Below are positions 1 to 5,501 of a DNA stretch of 17,077 nucleotides, piece after piece; position 1 is the first letter of the stretch, and each line of letters begins with the position of its first letter. Below the pieces are notes generated by a model. It was not told where the DNA came from, did no database searches, and was given only the letters and a program-made list of their open reading frames with translations. The position numbers and the translations under genes were made by a program. The DNA is from Bacillota bacterium (GTDB lineage: Bacteria; Bacillota; Clostridia; Lachnospirales; Lachnospiraceae), in contig JAEZLY010000301.1 in assembly GCA_023414985.1 (NCBI GenBank), forward strand, positions 1-17,077. The letters run 5' to 3'.

Positions 1-720
1 TGTCCTCACAGAAGTGTATATTCTGTCCTGAATAAACTGAAAATACATGGTGCCGGTGATATCGGCTGCTATACGCTTGGAGCAGTGGCACCTTTAAGTG
101 TAGTTGATACGACTGTCTGCATGGGCGCCAGTATTTCCTCCCTGCATGGCATGGAGAAAGCAAAGGGGAAGGATTATATCAAAAACTGGGTTGCAGTCAT
201 CGGTGATTCCACCTTTATGCATACAGGAATCAATTCTTTGATTAATATGGTATATAATAAGGGGACCGGAACCGTGATGATCCTTGATAATTCCACAACC
301 GGTATGACCGGACACCAGGACCATGCTGCCACCGGAAAGACGCTCAAGGGAGAAGCAACCTATGCAGTGGACCTTGCAGCTTTATGTAAAGCGGTCGGTG
401 TAAAGCATGTATATGAAATCAATGCCTTTGATGTGGAGGAACTGGAGCGTATCGTCAGAGAAGCGACCCAGATGGAAGAGGTGGCTGTTATTATCACAAA
501 ATCTCCTTGCGTACTGTTGAGTAAAGCACCGGTGGATAAGCAGTATACCATCGATGCAGAGGTTTGTAAGAAGTGCGGAATGTGTATGAAGCCGGGATGT
601 CCTGCGATAACCAAGAAGGAAAACGGTACGATCGCAATTAATGATACCATGTGCAATGGCTGCGGTTTATGTGAAACTGCCTGCCGCTTTGGCGCAATCA
701 AGCCGGTACAGTTGAGATAA
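1..720 (+). CDS. iorA: Indolepyruvate ferredoxin oxidoreductase, alpha subunit (5' end outside window)
   Basis: This is the C-terminal 239 residues of the large IOR subunit; the reading frame is open from base 1, so the gene starts upstream of the window. IorAB oxidatively decarboxylates aryl pyruvates (indolepyruvate, phenylpyruvate) to arylacetyl-CoA with ferredoxin as electron acceptor, or runs in reverse, in the cytoplasm. Visible are the thiamine-pyrophosphate binding part (GDIGCYTLG near residues 35-43, then GDSTFMHTG and ILDNSTTGMTGHQ) and two C-terminal 4Fe-4S motifs: CX2CX2CX4CP (CKKCGMCMKPGCP) and CX2CX2CX3C (CNGCGLCETAC). These are the family hallmarks, so the identification is firm. 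The stop lies 11 bases before iorB and an AGGAGG site sits in that gap, so the two are co-transcribed and probably translated at a fixed ratio. Confidence 0.96.
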   Translation, partial: CPHRSVYSVLNKLKIHGAGDIGCYTLGAVAPLSVVDTTVCMGASISSLHGMEKAKGKDYIKNWVAVIGDSTFMHTGINSLINMVYNKGTGTVMILDNSTTGMTGHQDHAATGKTLKGEATYAVDLAALCKAVGVKHVYEINAFDVEELERIVREATQMEEVAVIITKSPCVLLSKAPVDKQYTIDAEVCKKCGMCMKPGCPAITKKENGTIAINDTMCNGCGLCETACRFGAIKPVQLR

Positions 721-731
721 GGAGGACAGCC

Positions 732-1304
732 ATGGAGACGAAGAATATTATGATTGTCGGCGTGGGTGGTCAGGGTACCCTGCTTACCAGCCGAATTTTA
801 GGAGCATTGACAATACAGGCAGGTTATGATGTAAAACTTTCCGAGGTACATGGAATGGCACAGAGAGGCGGTAGCGTGGTTACCTTCGTACGCTACGGTG
901 ACAGGGTCAATGAACCAATCGTTGAGGAGGGCCAGGCGGATGTACTGATTGCATTCGAGAGAATGGAAGCCCTTCGTTATGCACATTTTCTGAAGGAGGG
1001 CGGCGCGGTCGTCGTCAACGATTATCGCATTGATCCCATGCCGGTTGTAATTGGTGCCGCCAAGTATCCGGAGAATATCCTGGAGGATCTGGGGAAACAT
1101 CATCGCGTATTTCGGGTAGATGCCATGGAGGAAGCAAAAAATCTTGGCAACAGCAGGGTATTTAATATCATTGTACTCGGTGTTGCTGCCCAGCATATGA
1201 ATTTCTCCAAGGAGGAATGGCTGAAGGTAATAGAGGAGACCGTTCCTGCAAAAACCGTTGAAATCAATAAGAAAGCATTTGAAGTAGGATACAATCTAAA
1301 ATAA
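732..1304 (+). CDS. iorB: Indolepyruvate ferredoxin oxidoreductase, beta subunit
   Basis: This is the small IOR subunit, 190 residues, the normal family length. It belongs to the pyruvate/ketoisovalerate oxidoreductase gamma domain family and pairs with IorA to form the active enzyme. The N-terminal GVGGQGTLLTSRILG glycine-rich stretch (residues about 10-24) and the conserved SEVHGMAQRGGSVVTFVRYG block (about 37-56) are diagnostic. The ATG at 732 is preceded by AAGGAGGA at about 719-726, which fixes the start. There is no membrane segment or signal peptide. The gene sits 11 bases after iorA and 47 bases before an ACT-domain gene with its own GGGGG-type ribosome binding site, so transcription most likely continues through the module. 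Confidence 0.96.
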   Translation: METKNIMIVGVGGQGTLLTSRILGALTIQAGYDVKLSEVHGMAQRGGSVVTFVRYGDRVNEPIVEEGQADVLIAFERMEALRYAHFLKEGGAVVVNDYRIDPMPVVIGAAKYPENILEDLGKHHRVFRVDAMEEAKNLGNSRVFNIIVLGVAAQHMNFSKEEWLKVIEETVPAKTVEINKKAFEVGYNLK

Positions 1305-1351
1305 GCAGTAAAATGATTTTGATAAAGAAACGATCGTAAGGGGGTTATGTC

Positions 1352-1777
1352 ATGATTAAACAGCTGTCCGTATTTGTGCAGAATGAGATAGGCAGTCTGG
1401 CAGGAGTAACGACTGTACTAAAGGATAACCGGATTAACCTAAGAGCAATTGCATCGGTGGATACACCGGAATTTGCAATACTAAGGATGGTTGTCGATCA
1501 GCCGGAGAAAGCCAAGGAGGTATTGAATGCCGGAGGTTTTGCAGTAAAGGTTTCTGAGGCAGTCGCTGTCGAGCTGGAGGATCAGCCCGGTGTATTGGAT
1601 GGTATGCTCCATGTGATAGCCGATGCCGGAATTGGTATCAATTATATTTATTCCATCGTATTACGAAACGGAAAAGCGCCTCTTATGATCCTAAATACGG
1701 ATGATCTTGCAAAGACCGCTTCTGTTTTGAAGTCGAAAGGATACCTCGTAGCAGAACAGGAGGACTTACTATCATGA
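1352..1777 (+). CDS. Tandem ACT-domain protein, upstream of paaK
   Basis: This 141-residue protein consists of two ACT modules and nothing else: residues about 1-70 (MIKQLSVFVQN, then LKDNRINLRAIASVDTPEFAILRMVVD) and about 72-141 (AVELEDQPGVLDGMLHVIADAGIGINYIYS). ACT domains bind amino acids, usually at dimer interfaces. The DQPGVLDGML and DAGIGINYIY stretches match the glycine-containing ligand loop of the family. Its place between iorAB and paaK suggests that it senses aromatic amino acids or modulates one of these enzymes; that is inference, since no ACT partner is fused here. The stop overlaps the paaK start by four bases (ATGA at 1774-1777), which indicates translational coupling. It is a paralogue of the gene at 3219-3665. 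Confidence 0.88.
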   Translation: MIKQLSVFVQNEIGSLAGVTTVLKDNRINLRAIASVDTPEFAILRMVVDQPEKAKEVLNAGGFAVKVSEAVAVELEDQPGVLDGMLHVIADAGIGINYIYSIVLRNGKAPLMILNTDDLAKTASVLKSKGYLVAEQEDLLS

Positions 1778-3072
1778 TTTGGAATGAGACAAAGGAATGT
1801 ATGAGCCGGGATGAAATCCATAATCTGCAGAGTGTAAGACTTAAGAAAATGGTAGACAGAGTCTATCACAGTGTGGAATTTTATCGTAAAAAAATGCAGC
1901 AGATGGGTCTGGAGCCCGGGGATATTAACAGTATTGACGATTTGAGCAGACTGCCCTTTACGACAAAAAATGATTTAAGAGAGAATTACCCCTTTGGCCT
2001 TTTCGCTGTGCCGCAGTCAGAGGTAGTGCGTATCCACGCTTCCTCCGGTACGACAGGGAAGGCTACCGTAGTAGGCTATACCAGAAAGGATATCGACCTC
2101 TGGCAGGAATGTGTGGCACGTGTCCTCGCCATGGCTGGGATCGGTCCTCAGGATAAGATTCAAGTAGCTTACGGCTACGGTCTTTTCACCGGCGGACTCG
2201 GTCTTCATTACGGGGCAGAGAATCTGGGCGCTACGGTTATTCCCATGTCCACCGGCAATACCCAGAAGCTGATCACGATGATGCAGGATTTTGGAGCTAC
2301 GGCGATTGCCTGTACGCCCTCCTATTTATTACATATCGCTGAGACCTTGGAAGAAGCGGGTCAGATCGGCAATGTACAGCTGAAGGCGGCGATCTGCGGC
2401 GCGGAGCCCTGGACGGAGAACATGAGAAAGGAAATTGAAGCGAAGCTCCATCTGAAAGCCTTTGATATCTATGGACTGAGTGAGATTCTCGGACCCGGCG
2501 TGGCAGCAGATTGTGAGTTCCATAAGGGCCTGCATGTTTATGAAGATCATTTTGTTCCTGAGATCATCAACCCGGAAACACTGGAACCCTGCAAAGAGGG
2601 TGAAGTCGGAGAATTGGTATTTACAACGATTACGAAGGAAGCTTTGCCGCTATTCCGTTACCGTACGAAGGATCTGACCAGTATCTCTTATGACAAATGC
2701 GAATGTGGAAGAACGCTGGCACGCATCGACCGCTTTAAGGGACGTTCCGACGATATGCTGATTATCCGCGGAGTGAATGTCTTCCCTTCCCAGGTAGAAG
2801 CAGCACTGCTTGAGATTGCTGAGACCAGCCCTCACTACCTTCTGATCGTGGATCGTGTCAATAATCTCGATACGCTGGAGGTATTGGTAGAAGTGGAAGA
2901 ACGCTTCTTCTCAGATGAGATCAAGGAACTGGAGAGCTTGACGAAGAAGATTACCCATGTGCTTCAATCCGCACTCGGGCTTGCTGTCAAGGTGAAGCTG
3001 GTTGAGCCGAAGACGATCCAGAGATCGGAAGGCAAAGCCAAGAGAGTAATCGATAACAGAAAGCTGGTTTAG
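1774..3072 (+). CDS. paaK: Phenylacetate-CoA ligase (aryl-CoA ligase, PaaK family)
   Basis: This 432-residue AMP-forming ligase activates phenylacetate or a related arylacetate (indoleacetate is possible) to the CoA thioester using ATP. Motifs in order: P-loop HASSGTTGKATVVG (residues about 88-101), DIYGLSEILGPG (231-242), FRYRTKDLT (294-302), the hinge region FKGRSDDMLIIRGVNVFPSQVE (321-342), and a C-terminal catalytic-type lysine in QRSEGKAKR (416-424). Length and motif order are normal for PaaK. The start overlaps the upstream ACT stop, and AGGAGG at about 1759-1764 supports it. With IorAB nearby, the likely role is salvage of arylacetates into aromatic amino acids through arylacetyl-CoA, or the reverse direction in amino acid fermentation. 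The last 36 bases of the gene are the first copy of a tandem repeat that continues beyond the stop. Confidence 0.94.
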   Translation: MIWNETKECMSRDEIHNLQSVRLKKMVDRVYHSVEFYRKKMQQMGLEPGDINSIDDLSRLPFTTKNDLRENYPFGLFAVPQSEVVRIHASSGTTGKATVVGYTRKDIDLWQECVARVLAMAGIGPQDKIQVAYGYGLFTGGLGLHYGAENLGATVIPMSTGNTQKLITMMQDFGATAIACTPSYLLHIAETLEEAGQIGNVQLKAAICGAEPWTENMRKEIEAKLHLKAFDIYGLSEILGPGVAADCEFHKGLHVYEDHFVPEIINPETLEPCKEGEVGELVFTTITKEALPLFRYRTKDLTSISYDKCECGRTLARIDRFKGRSDDMLIIRGVNVFPSQVEAALLEIAETSPHYLLIVDRVNNLDTLEVLVEVEERFFSDEIKELESLTKKITHVLQSALGLAVKVKLVEPKTIQRSEGKAKRVIDNRKLV

Positions 3073-3180
3073 ACAAAGACCTCTTGGCTTCTGCCAAGAG
3101 AGTAATTGATAACAGAAAGCTGGTTTAGACTGAGACCTCTTGGCTTCTGCCAAAAGGGTAATCGGTAACAGAAAGCTGGT
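3037..3180 (+). repeat. 56-bp direct tandem repeat, about 2.6 copies, overlapping the paaK 3' end
   Basis: Copy 1 spans 3037-3092, copy 2 spans 3093-3148, and a truncated and more diverged copy 3 spans 3149-3180. Each copy begins GCCAAGAGAGTAAT (or a variant) and continues with GATAACAGAAAGCTGGTTTAG; copies 1 and 2 end CTCTTGGCTTCT. Copy 1 includes the last codons and stop of paaK. Because 56 is not a multiple of three, the later copies are out of frame and do not extend the protein. The junctions form hairpins: CTCTTGGC (3081-3088) pairs with GCCAAGAG (3093-3100) over a TTCT loop, and a mismatched version repeats at the copy 2/3 junction. No T-run follows either hairpin, so they are not ordinary terminators. 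Confidence 0.93.
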
Positions 3181-3185
3181 ATAAT
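3177..3185 (+). promoter_or_regulatory. Extended -10 promoter for the second ACT gene
   Basis: TGGTATAAT at 3177-3185 matches the extended -10 form TGnTATAAT exactly. No good -35 box is visible, which is typical of extended -10 promoters. It lies at the very end of the third repeat copy, where the sequence departs from copies 1 and 2. The expected start near 3192 would leave a short leader of about 27 bases before the ATG at 3219, with AAAGGAGG at about 3203-3210. Read-through from paaK is also possible. Confidence 0.5.
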
Positions 3186-3218
3186 AAACCTATACTTTTT
3201 TTAAAGGAGGGGTATTTT

Positions 3219-3665
3219 ATGGTAATAAAACAGTTATCCGTATTTATTGAAAATACAAAAGGAAGATTGGAACGAGTAACAGAAAGCTTAAAGGAGCATA
3301 ATATTAACATCGCTTCCTTTAGCCTTGCGGATACAACAGAATACGGCTTGCTGAGAATGATTGTATCAGATCCGGAGGAAGGCAGGAAGGTATTGAGGGA
3401 AGAAGGTTTCTCTGCAAAGCTTACCGATGTCATTGCCGTTAAGATCGCTCAGAAGCCCGGAACACTTCATGAAGTCCTCAAATGTCTCTCCGATGCCGGG
3501 ATTAGTGTTGAGTATATGTATACTCTTGCAACGGCTGGAAAGGATACCTCCATTATCATGAAACTGTCAGATCTGGATTCGGGTCTCAGTGTTCTGTCAT
3601 CAAATAATTATCAGCTGTGTACTGCTTCCGAAGCGTATGAGCTGAATCATTCTGTCGACAAATAA
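3219..3665 (+). CDS. Tandem ACT-domain protein, downstream of paaK
   Basis: This 148-residue protein is a second stand-alone double ACT protein. ACT 1 covers about residues 1-71 (MVIKQLSVFIEN, LKEHNINIASFSLADTTEYGLLRMIVS) and ACT 2 about 73-140 (AVKIAQKPGTLHEVLKCLSDAGISVEYMYT). It aligns along its full length with the protein at 1352-1777 but has diverged clearly, including in the ligand loop (QKPGTLHEVL against DQPGVLDGML), so the two may respond to different amino acids. The C-terminal tail is longer by a few residues. The start is supported by AAAGGAGG about eight bases upstream. No enzyme domain is present. A regulatory or sensory role in aromatic amino acid or arylacetate metabolism is inferred from context only. 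Confidence 0.88.
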   Translation: MVIKQLSVFIENTKGRLERVTESLKEHNINIASFSLADTTEYGLLRMIVSDPEEGRKVLREEGFSAKLTDVIAVKIAQKPGTLHEVLKCLSDAGISVEYMYTLATAGKDTSIIMKLSDLDSGLSVLSSNNYQLCTASEAYELNHSVDK

Positions 3666-3668
3666 TGT

Positions 3669-3697
3669 TTGACATGGTATGGAAAAAATGGTATCAT
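3669..3697 (+). promoter_or_regulatory. Sigma-A type promoter of the cold-shock gene
   Basis: TTGACA (3669-3674), 17 bases, then TATCAT (3692-3697). The -35 is a perfect match and the -10 matches 5 of 6. It starts just after the stop of the second ACT gene, so the cold-shock gene can be expressed independently. Predicted start of transcription is near 3704, giving a leader of about 50 bases, much shorter than the E. coli cspA leader. Confidence 0.8.
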
Positions 3698-3703
3698 AAC
3701 CTT

Positions 3704-3722
3704 GTTGTCGGATACTGACAAC
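3704..3722 (+). promoter_or_regulatory. Hairpin at the predicted 5' end of the cold-shock mRNA
   Basis: GTTGTC (3704-3709) pairs with GACAAC (3717-3722) over a 7-base loop. Because the hairpin begins at about +1 of the promoter at 3669-3697, it would cap the 5' end of the transcript and could protect it from 5' end-dependent decay. The same palindrome could instead be a protein operator. The pairing is seen; the function is inferred. Confidence 0.45.
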
Positions 3723-3755
3723 CATTAATATTTTTTTAATTTTGGAGGAATAAAC

Positions 3756-3956
3756 ATGAACAAAGGTACAGTTAAGTGGTTCAACAATCAAAAAGGTTTC
3801 GGCTTCATCTCTGATGAGCAGGGCAACGATGTATTCGTACATTACAGCGGTCTGAACATGGATGGTTTCAAGTCCCTGGAAGAAGGTCAGGAAGTTCAGT
3901 TCGAAGTAGTTCAGGGAGCAAAGGGCCCTCAGGCAACTAACGTAACAAGATTATAA
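3756..3956 (+). CDS. Cold-shock protein (CspA/CspB family)
   Basis: This is a 66-residue single OB-fold cold-shock domain protein that binds single-stranded RNA or DNA and acts as an RNA chaperone in the cytoplasm. The RNP-1 motif KGFGFI (residues about 13-18) and RNP-2 motif VFVHYS (about 26-31) are intact, along with the usual MNKGTVKWFN start and ATNVTRL end. The RNP-2 has tyrosine where many family members have phenylalanine (VFVHFS). Length is standard. GGAGGAAT lies just upstream of the ATG. The gene has its own strong promoter and a strong terminator at 4058-4102, so it is a monocistronic unit. Which csp paralogue it is cannot be decided from the window. Confidence 0.96.
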   Translation: MNKGTVKWFNNQKGFGFISDEQGNDVFVHYSGLNMDGFKSLEEGQEVQFEVVQGAKGPQATNVTRL

Positions 3957-4057
3957 TCAATGTTGGGTTTACAGTGTACCTTTTTCTAAACTATAAATAA
4001 AATTCTGTAAAGAAATTCGTTTATAAAGAAATGGCTATATTGTTAGAACGATTGATT

Positions 4058-4102
4058 AAAGGTTATCCTTAAGGAACATTCCTTAAGGATAACCTTTTTT
4101 TT
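4058..4102 (+). terminator. Rho-independent terminator after the cold-shock gene
   Basis: The arms 4058-4076 and 4079-4097 are perfectly complementary over 19 bp (core GGTTATCCTTAAGGAA and its complement), with almost no loop, followed by a run of T to 4102. It lies about 100 bases after the cold-shock stop, between convergent genes. On the other strand the pairing is equally good but the following T-run is poor, so it may also help end the ECF gene transcript. Confidence 0.9.
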
Positions 4103-4131
4103 ACCACTATGAGAATTTAGTCTTTCCTGTA

Positions 4132-4632
4132 TCAGTGAATATATTCCACTTTCCTTCTGAGTTTAGACAGGACAGAGTAAAGCGGTTTGTACAGGATGAG
4201 GGCAACGATAAAGTTTCCTGCCCCATGCAGTACATCATAAGGTATTCCCTGAACCCAGTAAGCAAAGCCGGAAGCAACGCCGCCGGTAAGAAAATATGGT
4301 ATGGAGCATAAAGCGCCAAAGCTTAAGCCATATAATCCGCTGACTGCCGCCCAGAGAAAAGCTGACTGAAGCCTGCGCAGCAGCAGGACGAGGATAAAGA
4401 GGACCGTCCATACATACAGGTAATTGATGAACCAGAGTCCGAAACCATAGATCAGACCTTCGGCAGCAACAAACACGTATATGATGTATAAAGCCCTCCA
4501 TTGAAAGATCAGGGTGTACAGAATGATTAACAGTGATACAAGCTCAATGTTCGGAAGGAAGCCTAACGCAATCTGAGCGGTAATCATAATCGCGCTCATC
4601 ATTCCGATCAAAGCAATATCCTTAACCTTCAT
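4132..4632 (-). CDS. ECF transporter S component, probable cobalamin or precursor uptake
   Basis: This 166-residue protein is very hydrophobic, with about five or six predicted membrane segments, a short N-terminal lead (MKVKDIALIGMMSAIMITAQIALG) and a basic C-terminus (LSKLRRKVEYIH). This is the size and layout of the substrate-binding S component of ECF vitamin transporters. The MKVKDIALIGMM start resembles S components that begin with a cytoplasmic K/R-rich lead and an AxxxA helix for docking with EcfT. No EcfA/EcfT genes are nearby, which fits group II ECF systems that share one energizing module. It lies 29 bases after a DUF4430 gene in the same transcript, downstream of a cobalamin riboswitch, so cobalamin or a related corrinoid is the likely substrate (inference from context). 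The start is supported by GGAGGAGCTT before the ATG. Confidence 0.8.
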   Translation of the reverse strand: MKVKDIALIGMMSAIMITAQIALGFLPNIELVSLLIILYTLIFQWRALYIIYVFVAAEGLIYGFGLWFINYLYVWTVLFILVLLLRRLQSAFLWAAVSGLYGLSFGALCSIPYFLTGGVASGFAYWVQGIPYDVLHGAGNFIVALILYKPLYSVLSKLRRKVEYIH

Positions 4633-4661
4633 AAGCTCCTCCGTTTCTGCTTCCTGACCAA

Positions 4662-5066
4662 TTAATACCCTGTCTTTAGTGTAATCTCATAGTACTCGCC
4701 GTCGGCGATGGCTATGGTATCCACTCCGTTGTTTACCTGGGCGCCATCCTTGGTGATACACCACCACTCCTGTTTCTTATCATCAGTAGCACGGCCGTTG
4801 ACCTCTGTGATAAATAGTCCATATTCGCTTTCACTTCCCTTGACAAGAGCAGCCTCTTCCAAAGCCTGACGTAGATACTCCGCATCTGTGTGAAGCGTGA
4901 AATCCTGATCCATTTCTTCCGGGACTACAACCTCTACGGTGATTTCCTTTGCACCCTTCACCGGCTCCGGTTTGAATTGCAGATAGACCATTAACAGGAC
5001 CGCGACCGCAGCAATCAGAATGCCGAAGACAATCAGATACTTTTTAATATTCTTGTTATTTTCCAT
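4662..5066 (-). CDS. Membrane-anchored DUF4430 domain protein, B12-regulated
   Basis: The protein has 134 residues from the ATG at 5066, chosen because GGGAGGTTATT lies directly before it; an upstream in-frame ATG at 5126 would add 20 residues that overlap the attenuator, so it is rejected. A short basic lead (MENNKNIKK) is followed by one membrane segment (about residues 10-30), then an extracellular domain. Residues about 40-134 carry the DUF4430 pattern: beta strand EITVEVVVP, YGLFITEVNG (82-91), WWCITKDG (101-108), NNGVDTIAIADGEYYEITL (112-130). The same fold is known as the beta domain of intrinsic factor and transcobalamin, which helps hold cobalamin. There is no lipobox; it is anchored by its N-terminal helix. 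With a cobalamin riboswitch before it and an ECF S component after it, a surface corrinoid-capturing role is a strong hypothesis, not shown. Confidence 0.82.
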   Translation of the reverse strand: MENNKNIKKYLIVFGILIAAVAVLLMVYLQFKPEPVKGAKEITVEVVVPEEMDQDFTLHTDAEYLRQALEEAALVKGSESEYGLFITEVNGRATDDKKQEWWCITKDGAQVNNGVDTIAIADGEYYEITLKTGY

Positions 5067-5080
5067 AATAACCTCCCAAT

Positions 5081-5112
5081 AAAAAAATCCTTTACCCACT
5101 ACAGGAAAAGGA
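5081..5112 (-). terminator. Riboswitch-controlled intrinsic terminator
   Basis: On the minus strand TCCTTT (complement of 5107-5112) pairs with AAAGGA (complement of 5088-5093), extended by an inner CC/GG pair, and is followed directly by seven T (complement of 5081-5087). It ends 14 bases before the DUF4430 start codon. Its 5' arm is also part of the alternative antiterminator hairpin at 5107-5152. Confidence 0.8.
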
Positions 5113-5152
5113 CAATAAAAGAACATAGATCAGTTGTCTTTATTGCACCTTT
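5107..5152 (-). promoter_or_regulatory. Antiterminator hairpin of the cobalamin leader
   Basis: On the minus strand AAAGG (5152-5148) and CAATAAA (5145-5139) pair with TTTATTG (5119-5113) and CCTTT (5111-5107), making a 12-bp hairpin with small bulges. It uses bases 5107-5111, which are the 5' arm of the terminator, so the two structures cannot coexist. The expected logic is antiterminator without ligand and terminator with bound cobalamin. Confidence 0.65.
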
Positions 5153-5164
5153 GTCCAAATCCTC

Positions 5165-5365
5165 GTGGAACCTTTGGTACCGGAGATAAGCAGGTCTTCT
5201 GACTCTTGGATCAGCATGCACTTCCACCTTCCCGGTGACCGATTATCTTTTCTATCACCAGTGGTAATCCTGAAAGTACACTCCCCAAACACAGCGGCGA
5301 GACCGTACAGGCATTGAACCTGTTTCCCTATTATGTCGGATATGAATACCCAACCACTTATTCCG
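5165..5365 (-). promoter_or_regulatory. Cobalamin (B12) riboswitch aptamer
   Basis: Read on the minus strand, the conserved cobalamin-aptamer blocks occur in the right order: GGGAAACAGGTTC (about 5330), GCCGCTGT (5298-5291), CCACTG (5264-5259), GGGAAGG (5233-5227) and the B12 box AGTCAGAAGACCTGCTT (5204-5188). The last matches the classic AGCCAGGAGACCTGCC-type box with a few changes. The aptamer starts just after a promoter at 5387-5415 and is followed by antiterminator and terminator hairpins, so control is by transcription attenuation. It should turn off the DUF4430 and ECF genes when cobalamin is plentiful. The exact ends are approximate because the P1 helix is not clear by eye. Confidence 0.92.
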
Positions 5366-5386
5366 TAAGTATAAATTACAGTTTAC

Positions 5387-5415
5387 AGTATAACATCCTT
5401 GTTCAATTCTTACAA
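5387..5415 (-). promoter_or_regulatory. Promoter of the B12-regulated DUF4430-ECF operon
   Basis: Minus strand TTGTAA (5415-5410), 17 bases, then TATACT (5392-5387). The -35 matches 4 of 6 and the -10 matches 5 of 6. Transcription would start near 5380, directly before the riboswitch. Confidence 0.65.
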
Positions 5416-5423
5416 GAAAATAA

Positions 5424-5451
5424 TTGCTATTTTGTACTAATATGCTATAAT
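5424..5451 (+). promoter_or_regulatory. Promoter of galM
   Basis: TTGCTA (5424-5429), 16 bases, then a perfect TATAAT (5446-5451). It lies back to back with the minus-strand B12 operon promoter, only nine bases away, so the two promoters could interfere with each other. The leader to the galM ATG is about 45 bases and contains TAAGGAG. Confidence 0.65.
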
Positions 5452-5501
5452 TATTAGCTAGGGATATATTCTTGAAATCAATCTAAGGAGCAGATCGAAA
5501 C

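Noticed and set aside
3081..3100. Hairpin after the paaK stop as a rho-independent terminator
   Set aside because: The stem is good, but no T-run follows it, and it is better explained as the junction of tandem repeat copies.
5067..5126. Longer N-terminus for the DUF4430 protein, starting at the ATG at 5126
   Set aside because: The extra 20 codons overlap the attenuator hairpins and lack a ribosome binding site, whereas GGGAGG lies right before the ATG at 5066.
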